From contig CAIKMN010000031.1 in assembly GCA_903828535.1 (NCBI GenBank), positions 173,343 to 237,342 of the forward strand: a stretch of 64,000 nucleotides of DNA. The letters run 5' to 3'. Below, piece by piece: positions 29,802 to 38,648 of the stretch. Source of the DNA: an uncultured Curvibacter sp. GTDB taxonomy: Bacteria > Pseudomonadota > Gammaproteobacteria > Burkholderiales > Burkholderiaceae_C. The position numbers and the translations under genes were made by a program. The notes beneath the pieces were generated by a model. It made no database searches. It saw only the letters and a list, made by a program, of their open reading frames with translations, and was not told the origin of the DNA. Numbering within the stretch: the stretch's first letter is position 1; each line of letters starts with the position of its first letter.

Positions 29802-29849
29802 GGCCATCGGACTGAGGCCATCCATGGTTAAAGCGGCCTCAATGCCGGA

Positions 29850-31202
29850 TTAGGCAAAAGCCTTGGCCCGCAGGGTGTAGAGGACGCGTAAGGCCGCGTA
29901 AATGCCCTTGAGCACAACGGGATCACAAGCGTCCAAAAGGGCTTGCTCGCGAGAAGGGTCGTTGAAGAATTCTCGGCAAGGCGCCAACAGCGCCATCATG
30001 GGCTGAAAGCCCATCTGCTTGATCATGTAATCGGCTACCGGCGAATGTTTGACGTCGTAATGCGTTTCAGCAGAACGACCGCGATGGATCAAGTCCATGA
30101 CCAACGCTTCTTGCGGCGTTTGGGGTTGGTAAGGCTCTGCCACTGGGGGCAAGTGGGTTTCCAATTGCATGTTGTCATCGCCTTCGTTGGGCAATTTACC
30201 CATCAAAGCGGCCAATGAGGTATTGCGACCCAAACGCAGCGACGTGGCTTCAAGTAAACCAATCGAGATCAATTTGGCACGCAAGTAAATGCGGGCTATT
30301 TCCAGATTGCGAGCGCAATTTTGTTGCATCTTGGCGTATTCTGCGTCCTCCGGTTCAGTCAGGTATTGACGGAAAACGGTGGGTGACTGCAGGAAACTCA
30401 AGAAGCCTTCCATTTTTTGCAGAGAGTTCCGATACCCCTTCACTGTGAAAACATTGATTTGAGCCAACTCGTGGTTGGTCTCGGGTATCAAGTTCCAGGT
30501 GTTGCTCAGGAAGTCTGCCGGGTCTTCACTGGCAAAGTTACCCACATCGCGGTTGGCGACACTGACCGCCTTCATGACCACTTGATCGATCTCGGCGGTG
30601 CTGAAGTGGAGGCCACAGTGGTCAGAAATCGCATGCAAGCGCTCGGCCAATTGTTGCGAGCAGGTTTTATCAGGCGCGACAGGGCCTCGAAAAGGAATGG
30701 TGGCCTCGATGCAGGCCGCAATTTTGACCAATTGGGCCAGCGGCAAAATGCCCTTCAAGGCTTTGACTGCCACCAAAGCGCTCAGAAATTCATTCTGCCC
30801 TGCGAAGGGCGATAGCTTTTGGCCGTATGAAAAACCAAACAACTGCAGGCACATCTCAAAATCAGGGTCCTGCAGGCCTTCTTGGACCTGAATGCTCAAG
30901 ACCCCAGACTCTTCTTGCAAAAAAGGGGTCAAATAACGGGACAAATTGAGGTTAATGCCAGAGTCAACTTGGACATAGACCAAGTCGTGGAACAGGGCGG
31001 CAATCACCTCGGTGGGGCTGCCACCAGCGCCCACTTCAAAAATGTGATCTGGGGTATGGAAAGAGCGCCATTCGCCCGTCATGGACTGAATGATCAAGGC
31101 CGCGACACCGGGCAACTTGGAAGACTCGGCGTCTCCCCCCAATGCAGCGATGCTGAGTTTTAGTTCGTTGAGGCAACGAGCAAGATGAGCGGAGGCGTCC
31201 AT
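29850..31202 (-). CDS. HD-domain phosphohydrolase-like protein, 450 residues
   Basis: The N-terminus carries SFHTPDHIFEV (residues about 48-58) followed by AALFHDLVYVQVD (about 68-80), the His...His-Asp pattern of predicted HD phosphohydrolases (COG4339-like). The remaining 350 residues are helical and not recognised; NREVGNFASEDPADFLSNTWNLIPETNHEL and a conserved-looking C-terminal TLRAKAFA are noted. No signal peptide or membrane segment. It lies 24 bp from the PAS gene in the same direction, so the two may act together in redox or nucleotide signalling, but this is speculation. Confidence 0.65.
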   Translation of the reverse strand: MDASAHLARCLNELKLSIAALGGDAESSKLPGVAALIIQSMTGEWRSFHTPDHIFEVGAGGSPTEVIAALFHDLVYVQVDSGINLNLSRYLTPFLQEESGVLSIQVQEGLQDPDFEMCLQLFGFSYGQKLSPFAGQNEFLSALVAVKALKGILPLAQLVKIAACIEATIPFRGPVAPDKTCSQQLAERLHAISDHCGLHFSTAEIDQVVMKAVSVANRDVGNFASEDPADFLSNTWNLIPETNHELAQINVFTVKGYRNSLQKMEGFLSFLQSPTVFRQYLTEPEDAEYAKMQQNCARNLEIARIYLRAKLISIGLLEATSLRLGRNTSLAALMGKLPNEGDDNMQLETHLPPVAEPYQPQTPQEALVMDLIHRGRSAETHYDVKHSPVADYMIKQMGFQPMMALLAPCREFFNDPSREQALLDACDPVVLKGIYAALRVLYTLRAKAFA

Positions 31203-31225
31203 TTCTGATCTCTATGAAACAACTT

Positions 31226-31774
31226 TTACGATTGTTTCACATAAATGGCCTTATTTGATTGCAGCGATAAGACAAAGTTTTCATAGCTTTGGCCCTGCAA
31301 TGCTTGGGTTAAAACGGCTTTTCCCGCCGCCACGGCGTCCTTGGCGCCCGCTTGTTTTTCGGCCGCCAACATTTGCCTGTACAAAGCGGTGACGGCGGGT
31401 AAGGCCTCTCGGCTGGGACAGCGACGCACCGAGTGATAACCGAGCAACTGACCCTTCATGTCGGTGGAGGCCGTGACATTGGCCCAAACCCAGTAATAGC
31501 CCCCGTCCTTGCGAACATTTTTGACGTAGGCAAATACCTCTTTTCCCTGCTGGATGGTTTCCCACAGCAAGGCAAATACCGAACGTGGCATGTCGGGGTG
31601 GCGCACGATGTTGTGTTGAACCCCCATCACCTCCTTTTCGGTGAAGCCTGAGAGGCTGTAAAAAGTCCGATCGGCGTAGGTGATGCGCCCTTTTACATCG
31701 GTCTTGGAGACAATAAATTCACTGCTTTGCAGCTGGGTTTCCTGTTGGGTCAGCCCACTGTGGCGTGCAACCAT
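31226..31774 (-). CDS. PAS-domain protein (Aer-type redox sensor, no output domain)
   Basis: 182 residues. The PAS core (about 20-130) reads SKTDVKGRITYADRTFYSLSGFTEKEVMG, then HNIVRHPDMPRSVFALLW, then NVRKDGGYYWVWANVTAS. The NIVRHPDMP motif is typical of the FAD-binding PAS of the aerotaxis receptor Aer. Unlike Aer there is no HAMP or signalling domain; about 50 residues of helix follow. It sits downstream of the UreH/SafE gene and hemN next to fnr, so an oxygen or redox input is plausible. Confidence 0.88.
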   Translation of the reverse strand: MVARHSGLTQQETQLQSSEFIVSKTDVKGRITYADRTFYSLSGFTEKEVMGVQHNIVRHPDMPRSVFALLWETIQQGKEVFAYVKNVRKDGGYYWVWANVTASTDMKGQLLGYHSVRRCPSREALPAVTALYRQMLAAEKQAGAKDAVAAGKAVLTQALQGQSYENFVLSLQSNKAIYVKQS

Positions 31775-31790
31775 GAACGTTTCACTTTCT

Positions 31791-32540
31791 TCAACAAATG
31801 ACGGAGGGGGATGCGCTCAAGTCCATCCAAAGCGCAAAAAGTCCATCCACACACAACAAAACGCCTGCCAATCGGGTGCCTGCATCGCGGCTCACCCCGA
31901 TCGCCCCGATCACCCGGGTCAACCGCTGCCACATGGCGGGGCCAGCAACCAAAGCCAAGGCACCTCCTAAAGCAAATACCGCCATCGTGGCAGCGCCTTG
32001 CCCAGCGCCTCCGCTCAGCGAGGCCAGCAACAAAGCCGAATAGAGCAGACCACAAGGCATCAGCGCCCAAGCCAGACCGATGGCCATGACCCCCGAGTGC
32101 GAGTGCCCCTTGAGAGGCAAGCCCTGCCAAACACGGCGTGCCAAGGTGCTCATCCAAATCGGTTGTCGGCCCAAGATCACCAACGCCAACCCCAATGCCA
32201 ATAGGCCCGCGTGGAACAAACCCCAAAGAGGATGCCAAGCGGGGCTGTGGCTGGCCAACCAACCGAGCCCATCGACCAGACTGGCAGCCAAGGCCCCCAA
32301 GGTGCTGTAGCCAGCCAACCGGCCCAGTTGAAACACCCATTCGCGTGTCGTCGGCCCCACCGAAAGGCGCGCCCTTTGCGCATCGGGATTCAAAAAAATG
32401 GGGGTTGAATGAGATCGCGGTTGGGAGGAGGTACGACCCGTGACGGCGGCGCAGGCGACCCCACACATGGCCATGCAATGGGGGCCACCGACCAAGCCCA
32501 AGACCAAGGCGCTCCCTAGCAATCCTAAAAAAGCGCCCAT
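31791..32540 (-). CDS. UreH/SafE-type transmembrane protein (sulfite exporter TauE/SafE-like)
   Basis: 249 residues from ATG 32540 (an upstream TTG is unlikely), six probable helices. The N-terminal GGPHCMAMCGVAC has the CxxxC-type motif of the UreH-like transmembrane domain, and AWALMPCGLLYSALL repeats a Pro-Cys-Gly element in helix 4. Such proteins are found beside cbb3 oxidase and hemN genes and are thought to help metal or sulfur handling for cytochrome maturation. It lies 12 bp after hemN. Confidence 0.8.
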   Translation of the reverse strand: MGAFLGLLGSALVLGLVGGPHCMAMCGVACAAVTGRTSSQPRSHSTPIFLNPDAQRARLSVGPTTREWVFQLGRLAGYSTLGALAASLVDGLGWLASHSPAWHPLWGLFHAGLLALGLALVILGRQPIWMSTLARRVWQGLPLKGHSHSGVMAIGLAWALMPCGLLYSALLLASLSGGAGQGAATMAVFALGGALALVAGPAMWQRLTRVIGAIGVSRDAGTRLAGVLLCVDGLFALWMDLSASPSVIC

Positions 32541-32552
32541 CAAAGTCAGCCC

Positions 32553-33929
32553 TCAAACAATCCGGGAGAACCGGTTGCGGTTCAAATCACGTTGCAGGTA
32601 CTGGTCAAACACCATCGCCACGGCGCGCACAAAGTACCAGCCGATGTCGGTGACTTCGAGGCTGTTCGGTGTCAAGCGCACCAAACCTTGTTCGGCCAAG
32701 GAGGTGAGTGCCGACAACTCTGGTCCAAAGGCACTGGGAAAGTCGATCAACCAAGCTTGCTCAAAAGCCTCGTACTGAACCTGACCTTGGCACATCAAAG
32801 CCATGATGACGGCGCGGCGCATCAAGTCGTCCCGCGTCAAACTGAGGCCTCGAACAATGGGCAGGTGACCGCGGTTCAGGTGATCGACATATTCATCCAT
32901 TGTCTTGGCGTTTTGACTGTAGGTCGTGCCAACACGGCCAATGGCGGAGACGCCCAACGCGATCAAATCGCAGTCGGGATGGGTGCTGTAGCCTTGAAAG
33001 TTACGGTGCAGGCGCCCTTGCCGCTTGGCCACCGCCAGCGCATCGTCGGCCAAGGCAAAGTGGTCCATGCCCACATACACATACCCCGCCTCTTGGAAGG
33101 CGCTCAAGGCTTGCGCCAGCAAACCCAGCTTGACGGCGGGTAGAGGCAAATCGGCGTCCAAAATCCGGCGCTGCGGCTTGAATCGTTCAGGCAAATGGGC
33201 GTAGCCATACAAAGCGACGCGGTCGGGTCTCAAAGCCAAGGTTTGCGCCAGGGTTTCTCGAAAGGTGTCGAGTGTTTGCTTGGGCAAGCCATAAATCAGA
33301 TCGACGTTCATCGATTCAAAACCAATTTCTCGGGCGCTCGCCATCAGCTCGAAAATTTGCGCTTTGGATTGAACCCGGTGAACGGCTTTTTGCACTTGGG
33401 GGTCAAAGTCTTGAACCCCAAAACTCAGTCGGTTAAAGCCCAATTCAGCCAAAAAACGAAGTCGCTCCGGACTGACGGTGCGAGGATCCACCTCAATGGC
33501 GTATTCGCCGCCGGGGACCCACTTGAAATGGGATTTGAGCAAATTCAGGAGCCGCGTCAATCCCGCATCGCTCAAAAAAGTGGGGCTGCCACCCCCCAAG
33601 TGCACCTGGCTCACCGGCTGTTGGCGCCCGATCTGTTGGGTTTGCAGAATCAGCTCTTTTTCGAGGTAATCCAGATACTCATCGCCCCGCTCCGGGTGTT
33701 TGGTGATGATCTTGTTGCAAGCGCAGTAATAACAAAGTGACTCACAAAAAGGAATGTGGACATAAACCGACAAGGGGGGGTTGGCGGCCCGCTCTTTTCT
33801 GGGCGCCAGCGCCAACAGATAGTCGGACTCTGTGAAGGCTTCCACAAACCGGTCCGCTGTGGGGTAGGAGGTGTAACGAGGTCCTGCCACGTCAAAGCGG
33901 CTCAAGAGCTCAGGGGTTACAGTTCTCAT
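32553..33929 (-). CDS. hemN: Oxygen-independent coproporphyrinogen III oxidase
   Basis: Radical-SAM enzyme of anaerobic/microaerobic heme synthesis. 458 residues from ATG 33929. The Fe-S motif is CESLCYYCAC (CxxxCxxC), preceded by LSVYVHIPFCE and followed by HLGGGSPTFL and EVDPRTVSPERL. The C-terminal HemN domain is complete. It reads away from fnr, with an FNR box 64 bp upstream of the start codon, consistent with induction at low oxygen. Confidence 0.96.
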   Translation of the reverse strand: MRTVTPELLSRFDVAGPRYTSYPTADRFVEAFTESDYLLALAPRKERAANPPLSVYVHIPFCESLCYYCACNKIITKHPERGDEYLDYLEKELILQTQQIGRQQPVSQVHLGGGSPTFLSDAGLTRLLNLLKSHFKWVPGGEYAIEVDPRTVSPERLRFLAELGFNRLSFGVQDFDPQVQKAVHRVQSKAQIFELMASAREIGFESMNVDLIYGLPKQTLDTFRETLAQTLALRPDRVALYGYAHLPERFKPQRRILDADLPLPAVKLGLLAQALSAFQEAGYVYVGMDHFALADDALAVAKRQGRLHRNFQGYSTHPDCDLIALGVSAIGRVGTTYSQNAKTMDEYVDHLNRGHLPIVRGLSLTRDDLMRRAVIMALMCQGQVQYEAFEQAWLIDFPSAFGPELSALTSLAEQGLVRLTPNSLEVTDIGWYFVRAVAMVFDQYLQRDLNRNRFSRIV

Positions 33930-33992
33930 CAAATGTTACGAAATGCGTTTTAAGATCAGGGTTGAACTTTGCCTTCTTGTCAGGGAAGCGTA

Positions 33993-34006
33993 TTGATTTA
34001 GGTCAA
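33993..34006. promoter_or_regulatory. FNR box between hemN and fnr
   Basis: TTGAT-TTAG-GTCAA matches the FNR consensus TTGAT-N4-ATCAA at nine of ten positions. It lies in the 121-bp divergent region, 45 bp before the fnr start and 64 bp before hemN. Confidence 0.85.
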
Positions 34007-34015
34007 TACTCTCTG

Positions 34016-34050
34016 GGTGTTTTGAAAAGGTGTTTTGAAAAGGTGTTTTG
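34016..34050. repeat. 13-bp tandem repeat carrying the fnr ribosome binding site
   Basis: GGTGTTTTGAAAA is present at 34016-34028 and 34029-34041, and the first nine bases recur at 34042-34050, abutting the fnr ATG. The repeats place AAAAGG about 8 bp before the start codon; it is the only SD-like sequence there. Confidence 0.85.
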
Positions 34051-34833
34051 ATGTCTGCTGTTTTATCGCCCACGATATCACCCACGCCCGTGGTTGATTT
34101 GGGGATTGCCACGTTGAATCCTCAAACCTTCAAAGTCGCCTGCTCCAACTGCAACCTGCGCGAACTCTGCATGCCCGTGGGGTTGAGCGAGGCCGAGCTG
34201 ACCCGGGTCGACGAGTTGGTCGGCGCTCGGCGACGCATCAAACGAGGTGAAGTGCTCTTCCGAAATGGCGAAAAATTCAGCGCCCTTTTTGCCATTCGTT
34301 TGGGCTTTTTCAAAACCTGTGTCGCCTCTGAAGATGGCCGCGACCAAGTCACGGGTTTTCAAATGGCAGGGGAAATCATCGGTCTGGACGGCATCGTCAA
34401 TGACCACCACACTTGCGACGCCGTTGCGCTGGAAGACGCCGAAGTGTGCGTCATGCCTTTTGACAAAATTGAAGAACTGTCACGTGAAGTCAACGCCTTG
34501 CAGCACCATGTGCACAAAATCATGAGCCGTGAAATTGTGCGCGAACACGGCGTCATGTTGCTTTTGGGCAGCATGCGTGCAGAGGAACGTTTGGCCGCTT
34601 TCTTGCTGAACCTGGTGCAGCGTTTGCATGCCCGCGGTTTTTCGCGCTCCGAGTTGGTGTTGCGAATGACCCGCGAAGAAATCGGCAGTTACTTGGGCCT
34701 CAAGCTTGAAACCGTGAGCCGCACCTTCTCTAAGTTTGTAGAAGACGGCATCATCGAAGTGAAACAAAGACAAGTCAAAATTATTGAGCCCGATGCCCTC
34801 AAGAACATCGTGAACTCACAAACTTGCCTTTAA
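34051..34833 (+). CDS. fnr: FNR-type [4Fe-4S] oxygen-sensing transcriptional regulator
   Basis: 260 residues from ATG 34051. The N-terminal cluster ligands Cys31, Cys34 and Cys40 (ACSNCNLRELC) plus Cys122 (HHTCDAV) are all present, so it should bind an oxygen-labile [4Fe-4S] cluster. A cNMP-type beta-roll is followed by the Crp/FNR HTH (MTREEIGSYLGLKLETVSRTFSKF), whose recognition helix has the E-TVSR residues that read TTGAT half sites. Its own promoter and ccoN have such boxes. Confidence 0.96.
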   Translation: MSAVLSPTISPTPVVDLGIATLNPQTFKVACSNCNLRELCMPVGLSEAELTRVDELVGARRRIKRGEVLFRNGEKFSALFAIRLGFFKTCVASEDGRDQVTGFQMAGEIIGLDGIVNDHHTCDAVALEDAEVCVMPFDKIEELSREVNALQHHVHKIMSREIVREHGVMLLLGSMRAEERLAAFLLNLVQRLHARGFSRSELVLRMTREEIGSYLGLKLETVSRTFSKFVEDGIIEVKQRQVKIIEPDALKNIVNSQTCL

Positions 34834-34840
34834 CTGAGAC

Positions 34841-35074
34841 TCATTTCACCTCAAACGGTGACTGCGACAGCAAGGTGGTCAAACCACTGGAGACGCAGGT
34901 GCAGCCCCAAAAGATAAAAAAGCCCACGGTGTAAATGGCGTGTCGCGACGCGTTAATGGGTTCACCCAACCAAGTCAGGTCTTGCGGATCGACCATGCCG
35001 AACACCAGCATCTCCAGCACACCGGCCACCAAAAAGGCGGGCCAGGCAATCCACATCGCTCTTTGCTTCCACAT
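34841..35074 (-). CDS. Small two-helix membrane protein at the end of the cco cluster
   Basis: 77 residues with two hydrophobic helices (about 8-26 and 46-64; WPAFLVAGVLEMLVFGM and AIYTVGFFIFWGCTC). A Cys pair CTC follows. It is the last gene of the leftward cco unit, 57 bp after ccoH. Similar small proteins accompany betaproteobacterial cco clusters; no function is known to me. Confidence 0.7.
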   Translation of the reverse strand: MWKQRAMWIAWPAFLVAGVLEMLVFGMVDPQDLTWLGEPINASRHAIYTVGFFIFWGCTCVSSGLTTLLSQSPFEVK

Positions 35075-35131
35075 TGAAGTCCCCTTTTTGTATGGCGCTT
35101 GAATCTGATTTTCGTTTGTAAAAGCGTTGGG

Positions 35132-35392
35132 CTATTTGGTTTCAGGCACATCCTCTGCCGGCAAATTAGCCAAGTTGCGGCCGCGCATCGCCGGCAACAT
35201 GGCTTTGCTGGCACCCAAGGTTTTGTTGATGTCCAGACCGTGCTGGTAGTACTGTACATCGACCACCGGGTCGGGCCGGGTGATCGCCAAATACAAGGTC
35301 ACAAAGGAGGCCACGACGACCACAGCAGGCCCCCCAAAAACCATCCACACCAGGGGAAAACGCCACCACGCTTGGGGATTGGGTTGTTTCAT
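35132..35392 (-). CDS. ccoH: FixH/CcoH family protein (short form)
   Basis: 86 residues from ATG 35392, chosen because AAAGGA lies 8 bp upstream; another ATG at 35401 overlaps that SD. One transmembrane helix (FGGPAVVVVASFVTLYLA) precedes TRPDPVVDVQYYQHGLDIN, the conserved FixH motif. It assists cbb3 oxidase assembly. It is about half the length of typical FixH, lacking the large periplasmic domain. Confidence 0.85.
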   Translation of the reverse strand: MKQPNPQAWWRFPLVWMVFGGPAVVVVASFVTLYLAITRPDPVVDVQYYQHGLDINKTLGASKAMLPAMRGRNLANLPAEDVPETK

Positions 35393-35420
35393 TTCGAGCA
35401 TCCTTTCGTTATTTTTATAG

Positions 35421-36875
35421 TCATCGAGGCACCAAGAAGGTGGCTTTTTCGGTGACGTGAATGGGTTTTTTCTGGTCAGCGTCGACCTCCGTGACCAAGA
35501 ACCTCACCGTATGAGAACCACTGTCAACCGAGTTGTCCTCGATTTGCAAACGCACCGGTACCCACCTCGATTCGGCGGGCCCGACTTGAACGTCTTGCTC
35601 TGAAGCCACGCGAAGACCGGGCAAACCCTCGGCCGCCAAATGGTAGGTTTGAGGCGATTCGGTGGCGTTCATAATTTGGAGTCGGTACACGTTCTCCAAA
35701 CGGCCGCCCTCGGCCAAGCGCGCCAAGACGCCGCGGTCTCGAACCACGTCGACCTTCAAAGGCATTCGGTTCAACAAGCCCCCCAGAACCCCTGCGGTCA
35801 ATGCCAACAAGACCAACAAATAGACACCAACTCGAGGTCGGAAAACGTGCTGCAAGATGTTGTCGGCGCCACCTTGTTCGGCCTGTGCATTTTGGGTGGT
35901 GAAGTGAATCAGGTGGCGTTCAAAGTGCACTTTGTCCATGACCTCATTGCAGACATCAATGCAAGCCCCGCAGCCGATGCACTCGTATTGCAAGCCATTG
36001 CGGATGTCGATGCCGGTGGGGCAGACCTGAACACACAAGGTGCAATCGACGCAATGGCCATTGGGTTTTGAAATGGCTTTGGCCTGGTCATCCACGTGGT
36101 GGGTCAACTTGCCACGAGGCTCTCCGCGCTCGGCGTCGTAGCTCACAATCAGCGTGTCCTTGTCAAACATCGCGCTTTGGAAGCGTGCATAAGGGCACAT
36201 GTATTTGCAAACCTGTTCACGCATGAAGCCCGCATTGCCATAGGTGGCGAAGCCGTAGAACAGAATCCAAAAAACCTCCCAACCGCCCAGTTGGTGGCCC
36301 AGCGCTTCGGCCCAAAGACCGCGAACAGGGGAAAAATAGCCCACAAAGGTGATGCCTGTCCACAATCCGACCCCTAACCACAAAGCATGTTTAGTCGATT
36401 TTTTGACGGCTTTATCCAGGGTCATGGGGCCCGCATCGCGCCGCATACGGGCTTGACGGTCGCCTTCAACGTGGCGCTCGATCCAGAGAAAGATCTCGGT
36501 ATAAACCGTTTGCGGGCAAGCAAAGCCGCACCACAAACGGCCCGCCACAGCCGTGAACAAGAACAATGACAGCGCGCAAATGACCAAAATTCCGGTCAGA
36601 TAAATGAAGTCTTGAGGGTAGAGAACCAGGTTAAAGATATAGAAACGGCGCGCGTCCAAATCAAACAAAACCGCTTGGCGTTGGCCCCAATCGAGCCAAG
36701 GCAAGCCATAAAAAACCAGTTGCGTGATCCAAACCAGCGCCCAACGCCAGCGTGAGAAGAGCCCACTCACCGAGCGGGGATAAATCTTCTTTTGGGACGC
36801 ATAAAGCGGCACCAACACCTCTTCAACGACTTCAACTGAGGCGATGGGGATGATTTTTCTGCTCGAGTCGGTCAC
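35421..36875 (-). CDS. ccoG: Cytochrome c oxidase accessory protein CcoG (ferredoxin-like, RdxA/FixG)
   Basis: 484 residues from a GTG start. Membrane segments are interspersed with Fe-S cluster motifs: GFACPQTVYTE near 135, and the 2x[4Fe-4S] signature CVDCTLCVQVCPTGID with CIGCGACIDVCN near 275-310. The C-terminal half (about 370-484) is the IG-like CcoG domain. CcoG reduces copper for insertion into the cbb3 oxidase. Located between ccoP and ccoH. Confidence 0.95.
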   Translation of the reverse strand: MTDSSRKIIPIASVEVVEEVLVPLYASQKKIYPRSVSGLFSRWRWALVWITQLVFYGLPWLDWGQRQAVLFDLDARRFYIFNLVLYPQDFIYLTGILVICALSLFLFTAVAGRLWCGFACPQTVYTEIFLWIERHVEGDRQARMRRDAGPMTLDKAVKKSTKHALWLGVGLWTGITFVGYFSPVRGLWAEALGHQLGGWEVFWILFYGFATYGNAGFMREQVCKYMCPYARFQSAMFDKDTLIVSYDAERGEPRGKLTHHVDDQAKAISKPNGHCVDCTLCVQVCPTGIDIRNGLQYECIGCGACIDVCNEVMDKVHFERHLIHFTTQNAQAEQGGADNILQHVFRPRVGVYLLVLLALTAGVLGGLLNRMPLKVDVVRDRGVLARLAEGGRLENVYRLQIMNATESPQTYHLAAEGLPGLRVASEQDVQVGPAESRWVPVRLQIEDNSVDSGSHTVRFLVTEVDADQKKPIHVTEKATFLVPR

Positions 36876-36887
36876 TGTTGTGTGTTT

Positions 36888-36915
36888 GGTGTTGACTGGT
36901 TAGTGTTGAGTGGTT
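36888..36915. repeat. 14-bp imperfect tandem repeat between ccoP and ccoG
   Basis: GGTGTTGACTGGTT (36888-36901) is followed directly by AGTGTTGAGTGGTT (36902-36915), 12 of 14 identical. It fills most of the 47-bp gap between the ccoP stop and the ccoG start. Confidence 0.75.
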
Positions 36916-36922
36916 GTAGGGG

Positions 36923-37822
36923 TCATTTGTTGGACAGGCTCCACACATACGCGGTCAAGACATGGATTTGCTCGGGGCTGAATTTTTCATTCCAAGCGGG
37001 CATCACGTTGTTTTTGCCATTCTGGATCATGGCGATGATGGCCTTTTCACCGGCGCCATGCAGCCAGATGTTGTCGGTCAAGTTGGCCGAACCGATGGCG
37101 GGGTTGCCTTTGCCTTCAGGGCCATGGCAAGCGGCGCAAACCACAAACTGCGCTTGACCCGCAGCGGCGCGGGCCGCATCGTGTTGGCTGCCTGACAGGC
37201 TAAGCACATAGTGAGCGACATTCTTCATGCCTTCATCGCCGCCCATCGCAGCGGCCATGGGGGGCATGACGCCGTTGCGGCCATTGGTGATGGTGGCTTT
37301 GATTTGTTCAGGCGAGCCGCCGTAAAGCCAATCGTGGTCGGTCAAATTAGGAAAGCCCTTGGAGCCGCGGGCATCCGAGCCATGGCATTGAGCGCAGTTG
37401 TTCATGAAGAGGCGTTCGCCAATCGCCAAGGCTTTTGGCTCTTTGGCAACCGACTCAACGGGCAGACTGGCAAACTTGGCATACAAGGGCGCTTCTTCCG
37501 CTGCCGCTGCCGCCATGTCTTTTTTCAAGGCGCCGCGAGAGGTCCAATCCAAAATGCCGGGGTTGCTGCCCAAACCAGGGTAGAGCACCAAATAAATCGC
37601 ACTGAACACAATCGTCAGAACAAACAGACCGACCCACCACATGGGGAGCGGGTTGTTCATTTCGCGCAGATCGCCGTCCCAAACATGGCCGGTGGTGTTG
37701 TCGGCGCTGGCCACGACTTTTTTACGGCCTGTGACGTACAGCAGCACCAAGCAAGCCACGATGCCCAGCACCGTGGTGACGGAGATAAAGACAGACCAAT
37801 AGTTGTTGATGAAGTCACTCAT
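36923..37822 (-). CDS. ccoP: cbb3-type cytochrome c oxidase diheme subunit
   Basis: 299 residues with two N-terminal transmembrane helices (about 9-31 and 61-82), then two c-type heme domains: CAQCH (143-147) and CAACH (229-233). The NPLPMWWVGLFVLTIVFSAIYLVLYPGLG motif is diagnostic of CcoP. Carries electrons from soluble cytochromes to CcoO/CcoN. In operon ccoNOQP. Confidence 0.97.
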   Translation of the reverse strand: MSDFINNYWSVFISVTTVLGIVACLVLLYVTGRKKVVASADNTTGHVWDGDLREMNNPLPMWWVGLFVLTIVFSAIYLVLYPGLGSNPGILDWTSRGALKKDMAAAAAEEAPLYAKFASLPVESVAKEPKALAIGERLFMNNCAQCHGSDARGSKGFPNLTDHDWLYGGSPEQIKATITNGRNGVMPPMAAAMGGDEGMKNVAHYVLSLSGSQHDAARAAAGQAQFVVCAACHGPEGKGNPAIGSANLTDNIWLHGAGEKAIIAMIQNGKNNVMPAWNEKFSPEQIHVLTAYVWSLSNK

Positions 37823-37835
37823 GATGGGCTCTCAG

Positions 37836-37991
37836 TCATTCTTGAAAAGGCAGCTGGGCGGCTTCTTCAAAGCCAGCCGCATTGCGGCGTGAGTACGCCC
37901 ACACACAAATCACCCCGAAAGTGATGAACGACGCCACCGTCGCTATCGCTTGCCAAGTGGTGATGTCGGTTAAGTAGTCGATCAAATACAT
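37836..37991 (-). CDS. ccoQ: cbb3 oxidase small subunit CcoQ/FixQ
   Basis: A 51-residue gene read directly: MYLIDYLTDITTWQAIATVA..., one transmembrane helix (about 14-33) and a C-terminal FEEAAQLPFQE. Length, position between ccoO and ccoP, and the RRNAAGFEEAA segment after the helix fit CcoQ, which stabilises the ccoN-ccoO-ccoP assembly. It ends 13 bp before ccoP and begins 10 bp after ccoO. Confidence 0.88.
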   Translation of the reverse strand: MYLIDYLTDITTWQAIATVASFITFGVICVWAYSRRNAAGFEEAAQLPFQE

Positions 37992-38001
37992 CACGGTCTC
38001 C

Positions 38002-38631
38002 TTATTTCAGCGACCGGCCAAGAATTTGCAAATAGGCAATCAAGGCATCTTGCTCAGTTTTGCCCTTGACCTCATCGCCACCTTGGGCGATTTGCTCGTC
38101 GGTGTAGGGGACGCCCACGGTTCGCAAGGCCTTCATGTGGGGAGCCACATCGCTGGGGTCGACCAGCGCCTCACTGAGCCAGCCGTAGGAAGGCATGTTT
38201 GATTCGGGCACCACATCGCGGGGGTTGTTCAGGTGGATGCGATGCCATTCATCTGAATATTTGCCGCCAACACGCTGCAAATCGGGTCCTGTCCGCTTGC
38301 TGCCCCATTGGAAGGGGTGGTCATAAACAAACTCACCTGCGACGGAGTAGTGGCCATAGCGAAGCACTTCAGCGCGCAAGGGTCGGATCATTTGGGAGTG
38401 GCAGTTGTAGCAACCTTCACGCTGATAAATGTCACGCCCCATCAACTGCAAAGCGCTGTAGGGCTGGAGACCTGTAATGGCCTCGGTGGTCGATTTTTGA
38501 AAGAACAGGGGCACGATTTCTACCAAGCCGCCAATGGCGACCACCAGCAAAATCAAAACGATCATCAAGCCATTGTTGGTTTCAATACGGTCGTGGCTCA
38601 AACCACGCTTAGTTACATTGTCATCACTCAT
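38002..38631 (-). CDS. ccoO: cbb3-type cytochrome c oxidase monoheme subunit
   Basis: 209 residues; one N-terminal transmembrane helix (about 23-42) and one heme motif CYNCH (74-78, in [24 protein letters not shown]). [37 protein letters not shown] is a family signature containing the Met axial ligand. Located between ccoN and ccoQ. Confidence 0.97.
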   Translation of the reverse strand: MSDDNVTKRGLSHDRIETNNGLMIVLILLVVAIGGLVEIVPLFFQKSTTEAITGLQPYSALQLMGRDIYQREGCYNCHSQMIRPLRAEVLRYGHYSVAGEFVYDHPFQWGSKRTGPDLQRVGGKYSDEWHRIHLNNPRDVVPESNMPSYGWLSEALVDPSDVAPHMKALRTVGVPYTDEQIAQGGDEVKGKTEQDALIAYLQILGRSLK

Positions 38632-38648
38632 TTTTTACTCCTGATGGC

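Noticed and set aside
29802..29849. Hairpin TGAGGCC...GGCCTCA after the MarR gene as terminator
   Set aside because: Seven-bp stem with a 15-base loop and no T tract; too weak to call.
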